Notes: generated by a model from the letters alone, not told the origin. A stretch of 64,000 nt of DNA from Proteiniphilum saccharofermentans (GCF_900095135.1 NZ_LT605205.1:496001-560000); one strand, 5' to 3'; positions 10,349 to 20,109 are shown, counted from the stretch's first letter. Program-made: numbers and translations.

Positions 10349-11242
10349 ATGAGAACCAAATTAAGTAGGAATGCTCTTATCGGACTGGCTTTTATTGCCA
10401 GCCTTGTCATGATTTATTTCGGGATCAATTTTCTGAAAGGGATGAATGTTCTCAAAAAACAGAATCAGTATTATGCCCTGTTTGATGACGTATCGAAGTT
10501 ATTGATCTCATCACCTATCTATGTGAAAGGTTATCAGATAGGGCTGATCAATAAGATAGAGATGGTGAGTGATGATCCGATGCGTTTCTCCGTGGGGCTT
10601 AACCTGTCGGAAGATATACGGATCCCGAAAGGGAGCCACCTCGAGTATGGTCTCGATCTGTTCGGGGCCTCTACTGTGAATCTCATAATGGCAAAATCCG
10701 ATGTCTATCTGGAAAAGGGAGATACCCTTACGGGTGGAAAAGAGGCCGGGTTGATGGATGGTGTAGCTACTGTGATGCCTAAGGCTGATTCTATTCTGCT
10801 ACGGGTAGATTCATTGATCCATTCTCTACAAAAAATCGTGGCCAATCCCGGTTGGGAACAGTCGATTAAAGGGATTGGCAGTACGGTGGAGCAACTCAAT
10901 AACTCAAGCGCGAGCCTGAACAGGATGATTGGCTCCCTGGAACGGGATCTCCCCGAGATCAGCAGGAATCTTACGTCCGTTTCTTCCGATTTGAAAGAGG
11001 TCAGCAAGGAACTGAGTGAGATGGATATGGCGAGCACGTTCGCATCTATCGACGAGACAGTAAATAATCTGAAACTACTGACAGCCAAAATCAATAGTGA
11101 CGATAATTCTCTTGGGCTGCTGCTGAACGATACGAAACTACATGATAGCCTCAATGTGACAATTGATACGGCAACCAAATTGTTAGAAGATATCCGGCAG
11201 AATCCGGATCGTTATTTGACCATACGATTACGTCTTTTCTAG
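10349..11242 (+). CDS. MlaD family MCE protein (second copy)
   Basis: A second single-MCE-domain protein (297 aa), anchored by an N-terminal helix (ALIGLAFIASLVMIYFGINF). The MCE domain lies at about residues 38-115 (FDDVSKLLISSPIYVKGYQIG). A helical tail rich in serine, leucine and asparagine follows. It is only 15 bp behind the amidase gene and probably translated with it. It may serve the permease/ATPase pair encoded upstream with a different partner, or form its own tunnel; sequence does not decide. Confidence 0.85.
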   Translation: MRTKLSRNALIGLAFIASLVMIYFGINFLKGMNVLKKQNQYYALFDDVSKLLISSPIYVKGYQIGLINKIEMVSDDPMRFSVGLNLSEDIRIPKGSHLEYGLDLFGASTVNLIMAKSDVYLEKGDTLTGGKEAGLMDGVATVMPKADSILLRVDSLIHSLQKIVANPGWEQSIKGIGSTVEQLNNSSASLNRMIGSLERDLPEISRNLTSVSSDLKEVSKELSEMDMASTFASIDETVNNLKLLTAKINSDDNSLGLLLNDTKLHDSLNVTIDTATKLLEDIRQNPDRYLTIRLRLF

Positions 11243-11597
11243 GGGACGGAAGTTTTGAATTGATACTCCTTTGGAAATTTAAATAGAATCATTCTAAATA
11301 ATGCCTTGTCCGGAAATGGAGGTGAACTCTTTGGTTGATCGAAGCTAAGTAACAATATCGTAACTTTTTGGATAATTGTGGAGTAATTGTAGGGTTTTTA
11401 TATCCTATTGTCAATCAGTCCTGTTTAATATTGAGTCACTGGTTAATTATCTGATATATAATATTTTGGTTCTATTTTGTTGATAAATAGCGTTTTTTTG
11501 GAATGAGAAAAATCCTGACCTGAAGTTTATTTTTTTATCTCGGTTTTTTTTTGAAAATTTGTAATCCGTTTGCGAAAAAAAAAGATCATTTTTACTA
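11243..11597. other. Intergenic region upstream of dnaA
   Basis: This 355-bp AT-rich gap holds no convincing gene. I looked for a cluster of DnaA boxes (TTATCCACA and close variants) and found none, so it is not supported as the replication origin. No full -33/-7 promoter pair is evident either. Confidence 0.5.
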
Positions 11598-13004
11598 ATG
11601 AATAAAGATTGCCGACTTTTATGGAATAATTGTTTGAATGTCATCCGGGATAATATCCCCGAACCGGCGTTCAATACGTGGTTTTTACCCATTGTTCCGC
11701 TAAAGTATCAAGATCATGTGTTTACGGTCCAGGTTCCAAGTCAGTTTTTTTATGAGTATCTGGAAGATAAATACCTTGATCTTATTCAGCATACACTCTA
11801 CCGGGAAATAGGAGAGGGTACTATCCTCAATTATCGGATACTGGTAGAGACAGAAAATAATACAGCCGTTGAACTCCGGGGGGAGACCAAGTCCTATGCG
11901 GGGGGGACGGACAGGAATGCTGCCGGCAAGGTGTCTGCGAAAGTGCCCAGCCCTTTTGACAGAGTGGAGACTTCGGAGTTCGATTCCCAGATCAATTCCA
12001 AATATACCTTTCTCAATTTTTTTGAAGGCGAAAGTAATCGCCTTGCTCGTACAGCTGCCGAAGCGGTTGCCTTGAACCCGGCAAAGACGGCGTTCAATCC
12101 GCTGTTTGTGCATGGTTATTCCGGTGTGGGAAAGACTCACCTCTGTCATGCCATCGGATCAAAGGTAAAGGAACTTTATCCCGATAAGAAGGTGCTTTAT
12201 CTTTCCGCCCATCTGTTTAAGGTGCAATATACCGATGCGCGCCGGTTCAATACAATCAATGACTTCATCAACTTTTACCAGAGTATCGATGTACTTTTGA
12301 TCGATGATATTCAGGAACTCGCGGGATTGGAGAAAACGCAGAACACTTTTTTCCACATTTTTAATCACCTGCATCAGAATAACAAGCAGTTGATTATGAC
12401 TTCCGATTGTCCGCCTATGGATATGCAGGGGGTGGAAGAGCGGCTGCTTACCCGTTTCCGCTGGGGGCTTACTACCAAGCTGGAGCGTCCCGATAAGGAA
12501 CTCCGAAAGAAGATCCTTCAGAACAAGGTACTCGCCGATGGACTCATCATCCCGGAAAACGTGATCGAATTTATTGCCGAGAACGTCACTGAAAATGTGC
12601 GTGACCTGGAAGGGATTGTGGTCTCCCTGATGGCACATTCCATCATCAATAATCGTGAGATCGACCTGGTGTTGGCACGGCGGGTGGTAGAACAAAGTAT
12701 TAAATTCGAAAAGAAGCGTATTACTGTGCAGAAGATCCAGGATATAGTGTCTGACTTCTATCATGTGAAAAAAGAGCTTATCCAGTCCGCATCCCGTAAG
12801 CGTGAAATAGTGCAGGCGCGCCAGGTGACTATGTATTTTATCAAGAAACATACAGAATTGTCACTTTCACAGATAGGAGCCCAGGTTGGTAACCGCAATC
12901 ATGCAACCGTACTCCATGCCTGCAATACAGTAAAGGATTTCTATGAAGTAGACAAAGGATTCCGATCCGATATCGATGAAATCGAAAACTTGCTTAATTC
13001 ATAA
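11598..13004 (+). CDS. dnaA: Chromosomal replication initiator DnaA
   Basis: Binds DnaA boxes at oriC and opens DNA to start replication. All four domains are present: domain I (residues 1-90), a variable linker, the AAA+ domain with Walker A GYSGVGKTHL near residue 176, Walker B LLIDDIQELAG, sensor and arginine-finger regions (ERLLTRFRWGL), and the C-terminal helix-turn-helix with the signature LSLSQIGAQVGNRNHATVLHA. Length (468 aa) is normal. The ATG at 11598 gives the standard N-terminus. The 3' end overlaps the following phosphoesterase gene by 29 bp. Confidence 0.97.
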   Translation: MNKDCRLLWNNCLNVIRDNIPEPAFNTWFLPIVPLKYQDHVFTVQVPSQFFYEYLEDKYLDLIQHTLYREIGEGTILNYRILVETENNTAVELRGETKSYAGGTDRNAAGKVSAKVPSPFDRVETSEFDSQINSKYTFLNFFEGESNRLARTAAEAVALNPAKTAFNPLFVHGYSGVGKTHLCHAIGSKVKELYPDKKVLYLSAHLFKVQYTDARRFNTINDFINFYQSIDVLLIDDIQELAGLEKTQNTFFHIFNHLHQNNKQLIMTSDCPPMDMQGVEERLLTRFRWGLTTKLERPDKELRKKILQNKVLADGLIIPENVIEFIAENVTENVRDLEGIVVSLMAHSIINNREIDLVLARRVVEQSIKFEKKRITVQKIQDIVSDFYHVKKELIQSASRKREIVQARQVTMYFIKKHTELSLSQIGAQVGNRNHATVLHACNTVKDFYEVDKGFRSDIDEIENLLNS

Positions 13005-14256
13005 AAGAGGAACTATTCTTATTCTTTTTATCCTCTTTCTCGGATATTATGCATCGTCCGGAATTGCCGGAACGGTAAAGGTTGCTGTAATAACTGATAT
13101 TCATTTTCTTGATAAAAACCTTGTTGCAGAGGGGGAAGCACTCTCTGCATATGAGAGGGCGACTGGTAGAAATATTGCCGATTTACATGCCGTGCTGGAT
13201 ACAGTGCTGGCCGATTTGACAAGGGAAGCGCCTGATTTATTACTGATAACAGGTGATATCACCAATCACGGAGAGAAGCAAAGTCATCTCGGTTTTATAG
13301 AAAAACTCCGGTTGTTACAAAACCAGGGAACCCGTATTCTTGTAATTCCCGGTAATCATGATATCAATATCCCCGACACAAAAGCCTATCGGGGTAACAA
13401 GGCTACCCCCACCGAAACTATTTCAAAAGAGGAATTCATAGAGCTATATGCACCCTTCGGTTATTCGGATGCATTGAAAAGGGATGAGGCCTCACTAAGT
13501 TATCTCGCCGGGATAAACGATTCTCTTTGGTTTCTCTGTTTTGACACCAACCGCTATGAAGAGCATACGACAAAATCTATTACCGGTGGTCGTCTCCTTC
13601 CTGAAACAATGGATTGGGCGATTGATATCCTCGACGAGGCAAAAGATAAAGGAATTATAGTGTTGGGAATGATGCATCATGGCCTGGTGGAACATATGCC
13701 CTATCAGGCAGCCTTCTTTCCGCAGTATCTGATAGATGGGTGGGAAAAGAATGCCGGTCTTCTTGCCGATGCCGGACTGAAAGTAGTTTTTACAGGACAT
13801 TTTCACGCCAATGATATCACTATGCATACCTCTTCTGCCGGAAATGTTATCTATGATGTGGAGACTGCTTCGTTGGCACAATATCCTTTTGCCTACAGAC
13901 TGATGGAGTTGACTGATACTGTCCTTTCCATCGATACCCGTTTTGTGACCTCTCTTCCCGGTAATCCTGACCTGGCAGCGATATATCGCGATAAACTGGA
14001 GGCTATAACCCGGCGGGTGGCTAAAAACAGGTTGGAAGAGTTGGGTATTCCTATGTATCAGGAGACTATCGAGGCGCTTACAGATGTGATTGTGAAGTTG
14101 AGCCTGATGCATGTGAAGGGTGATGAAAAGTTGGATCCGGAGATGCAGATGGCAATCCGCCTTTTTGCTGACCAGATGGGAAGCGAAGCCGATCCCGAAT
14201 TGTTCATATTCGATTTTCCGCCGGAAGATAACCGGGTGGTGATACCTCTTCAATAA
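12976..14256 (+). CDS. Secreted calcineurin-like metallophosphoesterase
   Basis: Two-metal phosphoesterase; substrate unknown. The N-terminus (MKSKTCLIHKR then about 20 hydrophobic residues) is a signal peptide or anchor, so the enzyme should be periplasmic. Metal-binding motifs appear in order: TDIHF, GDITNHGE, PGNHDI, MMHHG and GHFHANDI, the complete calcineurin-fold set. The start overlaps the last 29 bases of dnaA in another frame; no later start would retain the signal peptide, so the overlap is probably real and implies translational coupling. The C-terminal 100 residues are helical. Confidence 0.85.
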   Translation: MKSKTCLIHKRGTILILFILFLGYYASSGIAGTVKVAVITDIHFLDKNLVAEGEALSAYERATGRNIADLHAVLDTVLADLTREAPDLLLITGDITNHGEKQSHLGFIEKLRLLQNQGTRILVIPGNHDINIPDTKAYRGNKATPTETISKEEFIELYAPFGYSDALKRDEASLSYLAGINDSLWFLCFDTNRYEEHTTKSITGGRLLPETMDWAIDILDEAKDKGIIVLGMMHHGLVEHMPYQAAFFPQYLIDGWEKNAGLLADAGLKVVFTGHFHANDITMHTSSAGNVIYDVETASLAQYPFAYRLMELTDTVLSIDTRFVTSLPGNPDLAAIYRDKLEAITRRVAKNRLEELGIPMYQETIEALTDVIVKLSLMHVKGDEKLDPEMQMAIRLFADQMGSEADPELFIFDFPPEDNRVVIPLQ

Positions 14257-14316
14257 AGTGAAAAAGTGCCGGGTGGTTTGGTGCCTAAGTGGTGGTGGAC
14301 AGTGATTGAAAATGGG

Positions 14317-14931
14317 ATGAAACAGTTTGATCCATTAATGATTTGTATGCAACCGGGCCGTTTGGAGGCCGGGTGTGATGAAGCCGGGCGTGGTTGCCTG
14401 GCCGGACCCGTTTTTGCCGCTGCGGTGATCTTGCCTGATGATTTTCATTGTGACGGATTGAATGATTCCAAACAGCTTTCGGAAAAAGAACGAGATGAAT
14501 TACGGAAGATCATCGAAGAAAATGCTTTGTGTCATGCCGTGGAAAGTTGTTCCCCGGAAGAAATTGATGAAATGAATATCCTATGGGCTTCCGTAAAGGC
14601 GATGCATCGGGCATTAGCACGTCTGGATATACTGCCTGAATATATTCTGGTAGATGGTAACCGTTTTCGCCCCTTTGGTAGTATACCCCATACCTGTGTG
14701 ATCAAAGGGGATGCTAAATACCGCTCTATTGCGGCAGCTTCAATCCTTGCAAAAACATACCGTGATGAATATATGAAAGAGCTCCATGAAATCCATTCCG
14801 AATACGGTTGGCATCGTAATAAAGGATACCCAACCAAGGCGCATCGTGAAGCGATAAGTCGATATGGAATTACTCCCTATCACCGGAAGAGTTTCCGCCT
14901 TACTGAGCAGCAGTTGACATTGGATTTTTAA
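14317..14931 (+). CDS. rnhB: Ribonuclease HII
   Basis: Removes RNA from RNA-DNA hybrids and single ribonucleotides from DNA. The DEDD active site is visible: D and E of [13 protein letters not shown] near residues 21-22, the aspartate of ILVDGNRF, and a later acidic residue after the [22 protein letters not shown] block. I prefer the ATG at 14317 (MKQFDPL); a GTG at 14266 would add 17 atypical residues. The host thus already has an RNase HII, so the RNase HIII in the mobile element at 52389 is an additional enzyme. Confidence 0.93.
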   Translation: MKQFDPLMICMQPGRLEAGCDEAGRGCLAGPVFAAAVILPDDFHCDGLNDSKQLSEKERDELRKIIEENALCHAVESCSPEEIDEMNILWASVKAMHRALARLDILPEYILVDGNRFRPFGSIPHTCVIKGDAKYRSIAAASILAKTYRDEYMKELHEIHSEYGWHRNKGYPTKAHREAISRYGITPYHRKSFRLTEQQLTLDF

Positions 14932-15198
14932 GTAAATCAGCGAAGCCAAATCCTGAAATTTGAAATTTTGAATTAACAATCTATGTAGTTAAAATCTATG
15001 TAATCAAATTGTAAAAGTCTTGGTTCCTGATTCTAAAAATCCCGTTTGTGGAACGCTACATGTAATGCCTTTGAAAGTAAATTATAAAAAGTAGTTTAAA
15101 CAAAAATTAAAAGTGGTTGTTGTAATAGAAATTGAGACCGAGTTGAATTGTCTCAGAAATTAAATAACATTTATGTAGAATCACTAAAACTTCAAGAA

Positions 15199-15744
15199 AT
15201 GAAAAAATTTTTGTTTAGTACTTTATTGGTTTTTGCCTGTTCTGTAGGTGTGGCTACTGCTCAACTTCAAAAAGGTAGTACATTGGTAGGTGGTGGCATC
15301 GGAGATTTGAGTATGGGATTAGGTGATGAAAATGTTTTCAATATTACTTTGACCCCGCGTGTAGGATATTTTATCCAGGATAATGTTGCCATTGGAGGTA
15401 AGGTAGGCCTTACTTATACGGCACAACCCGGAGAAGATGCCTATGGGTATAATGTGAATGCTTTTGGCCGTTATTATTTCGGGCCGGACGAATTTGACAC
15501 ACTGCTGAAGCAGGGCCGTTGGTTTTTAGAAGCCGGAGCAGGAGTTGGTGGTGCCAGAGGTGTTGATCTCGGTTTTAATGTGAACTTTGGTCCCGGTTAT
15601 GCCTATTTCCTGACTGAGAATGTAGCTGTAGAAGCGTTGTTGCTTTATAACGGGACGTTTGGAGATGGTAGTTCCAACGGATTATCTTTGAACGTAGGGT
15701 TTCAAATATATTTCCCAAAATCGCTATATAAAAATCTCAGATAG
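15199..15744 (+). CDS. Outer membrane beta-barrel protein
   Basis: Small porin-like (OmpW/OprF-fold) protein of about 181 aa. The ATG at 15199 gives a clean signal peptide (MKKFLFSTLLVFACSVGVATAQ). The mature part has about eight alternating amphipathic strands with glycine and aromatic residues (VGGGIGDLSMGL, LTPRVGYFIQDNVAIGGKVG, NAFGRYYFG) ending in NVGFQIYFPKSLY. Cargo unknown. It is isolated and ends at a strong terminator. The 267 bp upstream are AT-rich with no other feature I recognise. Confidence 0.8.
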   Translation: MKKFLFSTLLVFACSVGVATAQLQKGSTLVGGGIGDLSMGLGDENVFNITLTPRVGYFIQDNVAIGGKVGLTYTAQPGEDAYGYNVNAFGRYYFGPDEFDTLLKQGRWFLEAGAGVGGARGVDLGFNVNFGPGYAYFLTENVAVEALLLYNGTFGDGSSNGLSLNVGFQIYFPKSLYKNLR

Positions 15745-15789
15745 AATCTGCGGATCTTAAGGCAGAACCTTTGCGTTATGTCGTATCTG

Positions 15790-15829
15790 ACCCCCAAAAG
15801 TTGAACAATGAACTTTTGGGGGTTTATTT
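15790..15829 (+). terminator. Terminator after outer membrane barrel gene
   Basis: A perfect 13-bp inverted repeat (ACCCCCAAAAGTT and AACTTTTGGGGGT, 8-nt loop), followed by TTATTTT. It lies between convergent genes (the barrel gene and tex). The T-rich side serves the plus strand. Confidence 0.85.
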
Positions 15830-15859
15830 TCCTTCTTTTTTGCCTCTTTTCCAGGCCGC

Positions 15860-17995
15860 TCAGCAATCAGCCTCAACTTTTTTCATGCTTAACTGGATCC
15901 GCTTGCGTTCCAAATCGACAGACAACACCCTTACTTTTACATGCTGGTGGAGGGAAACTACATCAGTAGGGCTGGAGACGAAACGGTCAGCCAGTTCAGA
16001 GATATGTACCAGCCCATTCTCCTTAATACCCACATCCACGAAGCAACCGAAATTAGTAATATTGGTGACGATGCCGGGTAATATCATTCCTTCTTTCAGG
16101 TCGTTAATGGCCCGGATATTGGGGTCAAACTCTAATACCTGAACCTTGGTACGCGGATCCCGCCCCGGTTTCTCCAATTCCTGTAATATGTCTGTAAGTG
16201 TCTCTTCACCTACTTTTTCTGTTTTGTATCGGTTGATATCGATGGTTCCGATCAGCGGTTTGTTGCGGATTAATTCTTTCACCGTACATTGCAGGTCTTC
16301 GGCCATCTGTTCCACGATCGCGTAGCTTTCGGGATGCACGGCAGAGTTATCTAACGGATTTTCCGCATCCGGAATACGAAGGAATCCCGCACATTGTTCA
16401 AACGCTTTTTCTCCCAGGCGCGCTACTTTTTTCAGTTCCTTGCGCGAACGGAAAGGACCGTTTTCCGTGCGCCAATTCACGATATTCTGTGCCAGTACCT
16501 CACCCAACCCCGATATATAGGTGAGAAGGTGTTTACTGGCCGTATTGAGGTTCACTCCCACGAGGTTTACACAATTTTCCACGGTCTGGTCGAGAGATCT
16601 TTTCAGCTTTGTTTGATCTACATCGTGCTGGTATTGGCCCACGCCAATCGATTTGGGATCGATCTTCACCAATTCTGCCAGCGGGTCACTCAACCGCCGC
16701 CCGATAGAGACGGCACCCCTTACAGTCACATCATATTCGGGGAACTCTTCACGTGCTATCTTCGAGGCGGAATAGACCGACGCACCGCTTTCACTTACTA
16801 CGAATACTTTCACCTCTTTTTCATATCTCAGGCTGGTAATAAAACGTTCTGTTTCGCGGCTGGCCGTACCGTTCCCTATGGCAATGGCATCGATCCGGTA
16901 GGTGGAAACCAGTTTTACTACTTTACTTGCCGATTTGGTAAACTCGTTCTGCGGAGGATGAGGGTAGATGGTCTCGTTATGCAGCAGATTTCCCTGTTCA
17001 TCCAGACAAACCAGCTTGCATCCAGTCCGGTAACCGGGATCGACACCCAGGATACGTTTCTGCCCTAAAGGGGGCGCCAGAAGTAATTGGCGCAGGTTTT
17101 CCGCGAAAACAGCGATGGCCGCTTCATCGGCCTGTTTTTTGGAGAGGTTGCCAAACTCCGTCTCTATGGAAGGTTTCAACAGGCGTTTGTAACTGTCGGT
17201 CACCGCATCCTCCACCTGATCGGCTGCTTCAGTGTCATTTTTTGCATAGCGCGGTACAAGCCTGTCGAGGCATTTCTCATCATCGGGAGAAATAGATACA
17301 CGCAGAAATCCTTCGACTTCACCGCGACGAATCGCTAAGATTCGGTGCGACGGACAGCGGGATAACGGTGCGGAAAAATCGAAATAATCCCTGTATTTCT
17401 CTCCTTCCTCTTCTTTTCCCTTCACCACTTTTGAGATGATTATCGCGTCACGCGCAAACATATTCCGTACCATTTGGCGTGCATGCGCATCTTCGTTCAC
17501 CCATTCGGCAATGATATCACGCGCACCTTTCAAAGCAGCTTCCGTATCGGCTACCTTCTCATTGAGATATTGTGTCGCTTTCGCTTCGGGTGAACCGTGG
17601 TATTGTGCCATCAACCATTTCGCAAGGGGTTCCAGTCCGTTCTTGCGGGCAATCTCAGCGCGGGTCTGACGTTTCGGTTTATAGGGCAGGTAGATATCTT
17701 CGAGTTCCGTGCTGTCCCAGCAATCAGTGATCTTTTTTTCGAGTTCGGGCGTCAGTTTTTCCTGCTCAGAAATCGACTTAAGTACATATTCCTTTCGTTT
17801 CTCGAGTTCTGTATACTTTTCATTCAGCTCTTTGATATTGGCGATCTTCACCTCATCCAAACCTCCTGTCACCTCTTTCCGGTAGCGGCTGATGAAAGGG
17901 ATGGTGGCACCTTCTTCCAGCAGTTTGATACTGTTCTCTACATTTCTGATAGGAATATTCAGTGATTTGGAAATGAGTGTATGAATAACTGACAT
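15860..17995 (-). CDS. tex: Tex family RNA-binding transcription accessory protein
   Basis: Cytoplasmic nucleic-acid-binding protein linked to transcription and stress tolerance. The order is an N-terminal helical region, a YqgF/RNase H-like domain (ILGVDPGYRTGCKLVCLD near residue 318), a helix-hairpin-helix part (VNLNTASKHLLTYISGLGEVLAQNIV) and a C-terminal S1 RNA-binding domain (GMILPGIVTNITNFGCFVDVG). Length (711 aa) is normal. It diverges from radA, only about 70 bp away. Confidence 0.95.
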   Translation of the reverse strand: MSVIHTLISKSLNIPIRNVENSIKLLEEGATIPFISRYRKEVTGGLDEVKIANIKELNEKYTELEKRKEYVLKSISEQEKLTPELEKKITDCWDSTELEDIYLPYKPKRQTRAEIARKNGLEPLAKWLMAQYHGSPEAKATQYLNEKVADTEAALKGARDIIAEWVNEDAHARQMVRNMFARDAIIISKVVKGKEEEGEKYRDYFDFSAPLSRCPSHRILAIRRGEVEGFLRVSISPDDEKCLDRLVPRYAKNDTEAADQVEDAVTDSYKRLLKPSIETEFGNLSKKQADEAAIAVFAENLRQLLLAPPLGQKRILGVDPGYRTGCKLVCLDEQGNLLHNETIYPHPPQNEFTKSASKVVKLVSTYRIDAIAIGNGTASRETERFITSLRYEKEVKVFVVSESGASVYSASKIAREEFPEYDVTVRGAVSIGRRLSDPLAELVKIDPKSIGVGQYQHDVDQTKLKRSLDQTVENCVNLVGVNLNTASKHLLTYISGLGEVLAQNIVNWRTENGPFRSRKELKKVARLGEKAFEQCAGFLRIPDAENPLDNSAVHPESYAIVEQMAEDLQCTVKELIRNKPLIGTIDINRYKTEKVGEETLTDILQELEKPGRDPRTKVQVLEFDPNIRAINDLKEGMILPGIVTNITNFGCFVDVGIKENGLVHISELADRFVSSPTDVVSLHQHVKVRVLSVDLERKRIQLSMKKVEADC

Positions 17996-18067
17996 CTGTA
18001 ATCGATTTATATGCGCTACAAAAATACAAGAAATTTCTCTATCTTTACCTTTCTAAACAATAACTGC

Positions 18068-19435
18068 ATGGCGAAACTGAAATCTGTATATTTTTGCTCC
18101 AGTTGCGGATATGAATCTCCCAAGTGGATGGGGAAATGTCCTGCCTGCGGCGAATGGTCGACTTTTGTTGAAGAACTGGTACGTAAGGATACTGCTTCGA
18201 AACAGGAAGATACCCGTTCTTTCGGGGAGGTCAGGAGTGAACCGGTGACTTTGAGCGAGATCAAAGCCGAAGAACTGCCGAGGATCGATATGGATGACGG
18301 GGAGTTAAACCGTGTGTTGGGCGGAGGATTGGTGCCTGCCTCCGTTGTGCTGATCGGAGGAGAGCCGGGCATCGGAAAATCGACATTGGTGCTCCAAACT
18401 ATTTTGAAGCTCTCCGGTGTGAAGTCTCTCTATGTATCGGGTGAAGAGAGCGCAGGTCAGTTGAAACTGCGTGCCGACCGGATCGGTATACAAAATGATG
18501 ATTGTCTCATCGTGTGTGAGACCAACCTCGATGAAATTTTTAAGCATGTAAGGAAAGTGTCGCCGCAATTGTTGGTTATCGACTCGGTACAGACTATTTA
18601 CAGCGAAGTGCTGGAATCGTCTCCCGGTAGTATTTCTCAGGTGCGCGAGTGTGCTTCGTTGCTCCTCAAATTTGCCAAACAATCGGGTACACCTGTGTTA
18701 CTTATCGGCCATATCACCAAGGAGGGCAGCATAGCCGGCCCTAAGATACTGGAACATATGGTGGATGCGGTGTTACAGTTTGAAGGCGATCAGCATTATA
18801 TGTACCGTATCCTTCGTGGAGTCAAGAATCGGTTTGGAAGTACTGCGGAGTTGGCTATTTATGAGATGAACCGGTCGGGATTGCGCGAGGTGAGTAATCC
18901 GTCGGAACTGCTGCTTACCCAGAACCATGATGGCCTGAGTGGTGTAGCTATTGCCGCAGCGGTTGAGGGTGTTCGTCCTTTTCTGATCGAAACGCAGGCT
19001 TTGGTAAGTACTGCCGCCTACGGTACGCCACAACGTTCCGCTACCGGATTTGATATCCGGCGGATGAATATGCTGTTGGCTGTGCTGGAAAAGCGGGCAG
19101 GGTTTAAACTGGCACAAAAAGATGTCTTCCTTAATATTGCCGGGGGGTTGCGAGTGAGCGATCCTGGTATGGATCTCGCGGTTATCAGTGCTGTGCTCTC
19201 GTCCAGCCTTGATATGACAATTGAAAACGAGACCTGTCTCTGTGGAGAGGTCGGTTTGTCGGGTGAGATCCGGCCTGTACATCGTATAGAACAGCGTATT
19301 CAGGAGGCCGAAAAACTGGGCTTTTCCCGTATTCTTGTGCCTTTCAACAACCTGAAAGGATTCAATAAGAAGATGAAGATCGATATTCAGCAGGTGAAAA
19401 GGGTGAGTGACGCTTTCAGATTATTATTTTCATAG
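18068..19435 (+). CDS. radA: DNA repair protein RadA
   Basis: RecA-like ATPase that promotes branch migration in recombination. An N-terminal zinc finger (CSSCGYESPKWMGKCPAC) is followed by Walker A GGEPGIGKST near residue 96, the RadA-specific KNRFG motif, and a Lon-protease-like C-terminal domain. I use the ATG at 18068 (MAKLKSVYFCSSCG); the 19 residues upstream in frame are not part of the family. Length about 455 aa. Confidence 0.95.
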   Translation: MAKLKSVYFCSSCGYESPKWMGKCPACGEWSTFVEELVRKDTASKQEDTRSFGEVRSEPVTLSEIKAEELPRIDMDDGELNRVLGGGLVPASVVLIGGEPGIGKSTLVLQTILKLSGVKSLYVSGEESAGQLKLRADRIGIQNDDCLIVCETNLDEIFKHVRKVSPQLLVIDSVQTIYSEVLESSPGSISQVRECASLLLKFAKQSGTPVLLIGHITKEGSIAGPKILEHMVDAVLQFEGDQHYMYRILRGVKNRFGSTAELAIYEMNRSGLREVSNPSELLLTQNHDGLSGVAIAAAVEGVRPFLIETQALVSTAAYGTPQRSATGFDIRRMNMLLAVLEKRAGFKLAQKDVFLNIAGGLRVSDPGMDLAVISAVLSSSLDMTIENETCLCGEVGLSGEIRPVHRIEQRIQEAEKLGFSRILVPFNNLKGFNKKMKIDIQQVKRVSDAFRLLFS

Positions 19436-19465
19436 AACATCCTTTTATAAATCAAAAAAATATAC

Positions 19466-19473
19466 TACCTTTG
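19466..19473 (+). promoter_or_regulatory. -7 promoter box of tRNA-Cys
   Basis: TACCTTTG matches TAnnTTTG and lies 21 bp before the tRNA. The -33 region is weak. Confidence 0.55.
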
Positions 19474-19493
19474 CAGCCTCTTTGATGAGTATT

Positions 19494-19564
19494 GGTACCT
19501 TGGCCGAGTGGTTAGGCACCGGTCTGCAAAACCGTTGACGGCGGTTCGAATCCGCCAGGTACCT
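19494..19564 (+). tRNA. tRNA-Cys(GCA)
   Basis: A 71-nt cloverleaf. Acceptor GGTACCT pairs with AGGTACC, the anticodon loop CTGCAAA contains GCA, and the T-arm is GGCGG-TTCGAAT-CCGCC. The discriminator base is T (U73), the expected identity element for cysteine tRNA. CCA is not encoded. It is followed by a strong bidirectional terminator. Confidence 0.95.
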
Positions 19565-19571
19565 CAAAATT

Positions 19572-19605
19572 AAAAAATCCGGCACTGACCAGTGCCGGAT
19601 TTTTT
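19572..19605. terminator. Bidirectional terminator between tRNA-Cys and coiled-coil gene
   Basis: A perfect 15-bp stem with a 4-nt loop (GACC), flanked by A6 and T6. It can stop both the tRNA transcript and the converging minus-strand gene at 19627. Confidence 0.9.
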
Positions 19606-19626
19606 CAATATAACTTATAATCTGTA

Positions 19627-19974
19627 TCACGCCTTTGTATCGGCATTATTGTCGTCGCAACATTCTTCGTTTTTTTCCTTTTTGAATGCTTCTGCCACTT
19701 TGCCGAAATTTTCTTTCCATGCATCAGCGACCGTAGCAAAGAAACTGCCGGCGCTCTCTTTTACCACGTCCCATTTCGAATCGGCTATCTGTTCATATTC
19801 TTCCAGTTTTGAGGCCAGATTATTTTTAATCTCTTTGAGATTCTCCAGGCGGTCACGGTATTCTTCTTTTGCATCTTCCGCAATTTCACCTGCTTTGTCT
19901 TCCAATTTCGTGATGTAATCAGCCAATTCGTCCAGTACATCGCGCGTTTTTTGTTTGAATTCTTCTTTTTTCAT
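19627..19974 (-). CDS. Small coiled-coil protein, possible stress-response type
   Basis: A 115-aa hydrophilic, strongly helical protein with no signal peptide. I start at the ATG at 19974 (MKKEEFKQKTRDVLDEL); the longer open frame to 20178 runs across the adk promoter region. Heptad-like charged repeats cover most of the length (LADYITKLEDKAGEIAEDAK, then the helical stretch starting RDRLENLKEIKNNLASKLEEY). It ends in an acidic, cysteine-containing tail (ECCDDNNADTKA). The pattern resembles small apolipoprotein-like or sll1863-like stress proteins, but I do not recognise it firmly. Confidence 0.65.
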   Translation of the reverse strand: MKKEEFKQKTRDVLDELADYITKLEDKAGEIAEDAKEEYRDRLENLKEIKNNLASKLEEYEQIADSKWDVVKESAGSFFATVADAWKENFGKVAEAFKKEKNEECCDDNNADTKA

Positions 19975-20101
19975 TGTAGAGAGTGTTATGGATTTAACTT
20001 CTACTCTATAAACAGATGACAAAAAAATTAGTTCAACTTCAATTGAATGAGGGAGTATAAAAACGGTGATGGAGCTACAGTCCGGAAAAAAATAAAAATC
20101 G

Positions 20102-20109
20102 TATCTTTG
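20102..20109 (+). promoter_or_regulatory. -7 promoter box of adk
   Basis: TATCTTTG lies 20 bp before the adk ATG at 20130 and fits the Bacteroidetes consensus. Confidence 0.6.

Noticed and set aside
11243-11597. Replication origin next to dnaA
   Set aside because: No cluster of DnaA boxes; a lone near-match TTTTCCACA lies within dnaA itself. Bacteroidetes oriC is often not beside dnaA.
12159-12851. Long open frame on the minus strand opposite dnaA (230 codons)
   Set aside because: It lies fully inside the unmistakable dnaA gene, has a histidine- and cysteine-rich composition typical of antisense shadows, and has no promoter.
13495-14253. 252-codon minus-strand frame opposite the phosphoesterase
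   Set aside because: Composition (many H, C, R, I) is that of a shadow; the plus-strand frame has complete catalytic motifs.
16394-17068. Plus-strand frames opposite tex
   Set aside because: tex has clear YqgF, HhH and S1 domains on the minus strand; these frames show no recognisable motif.
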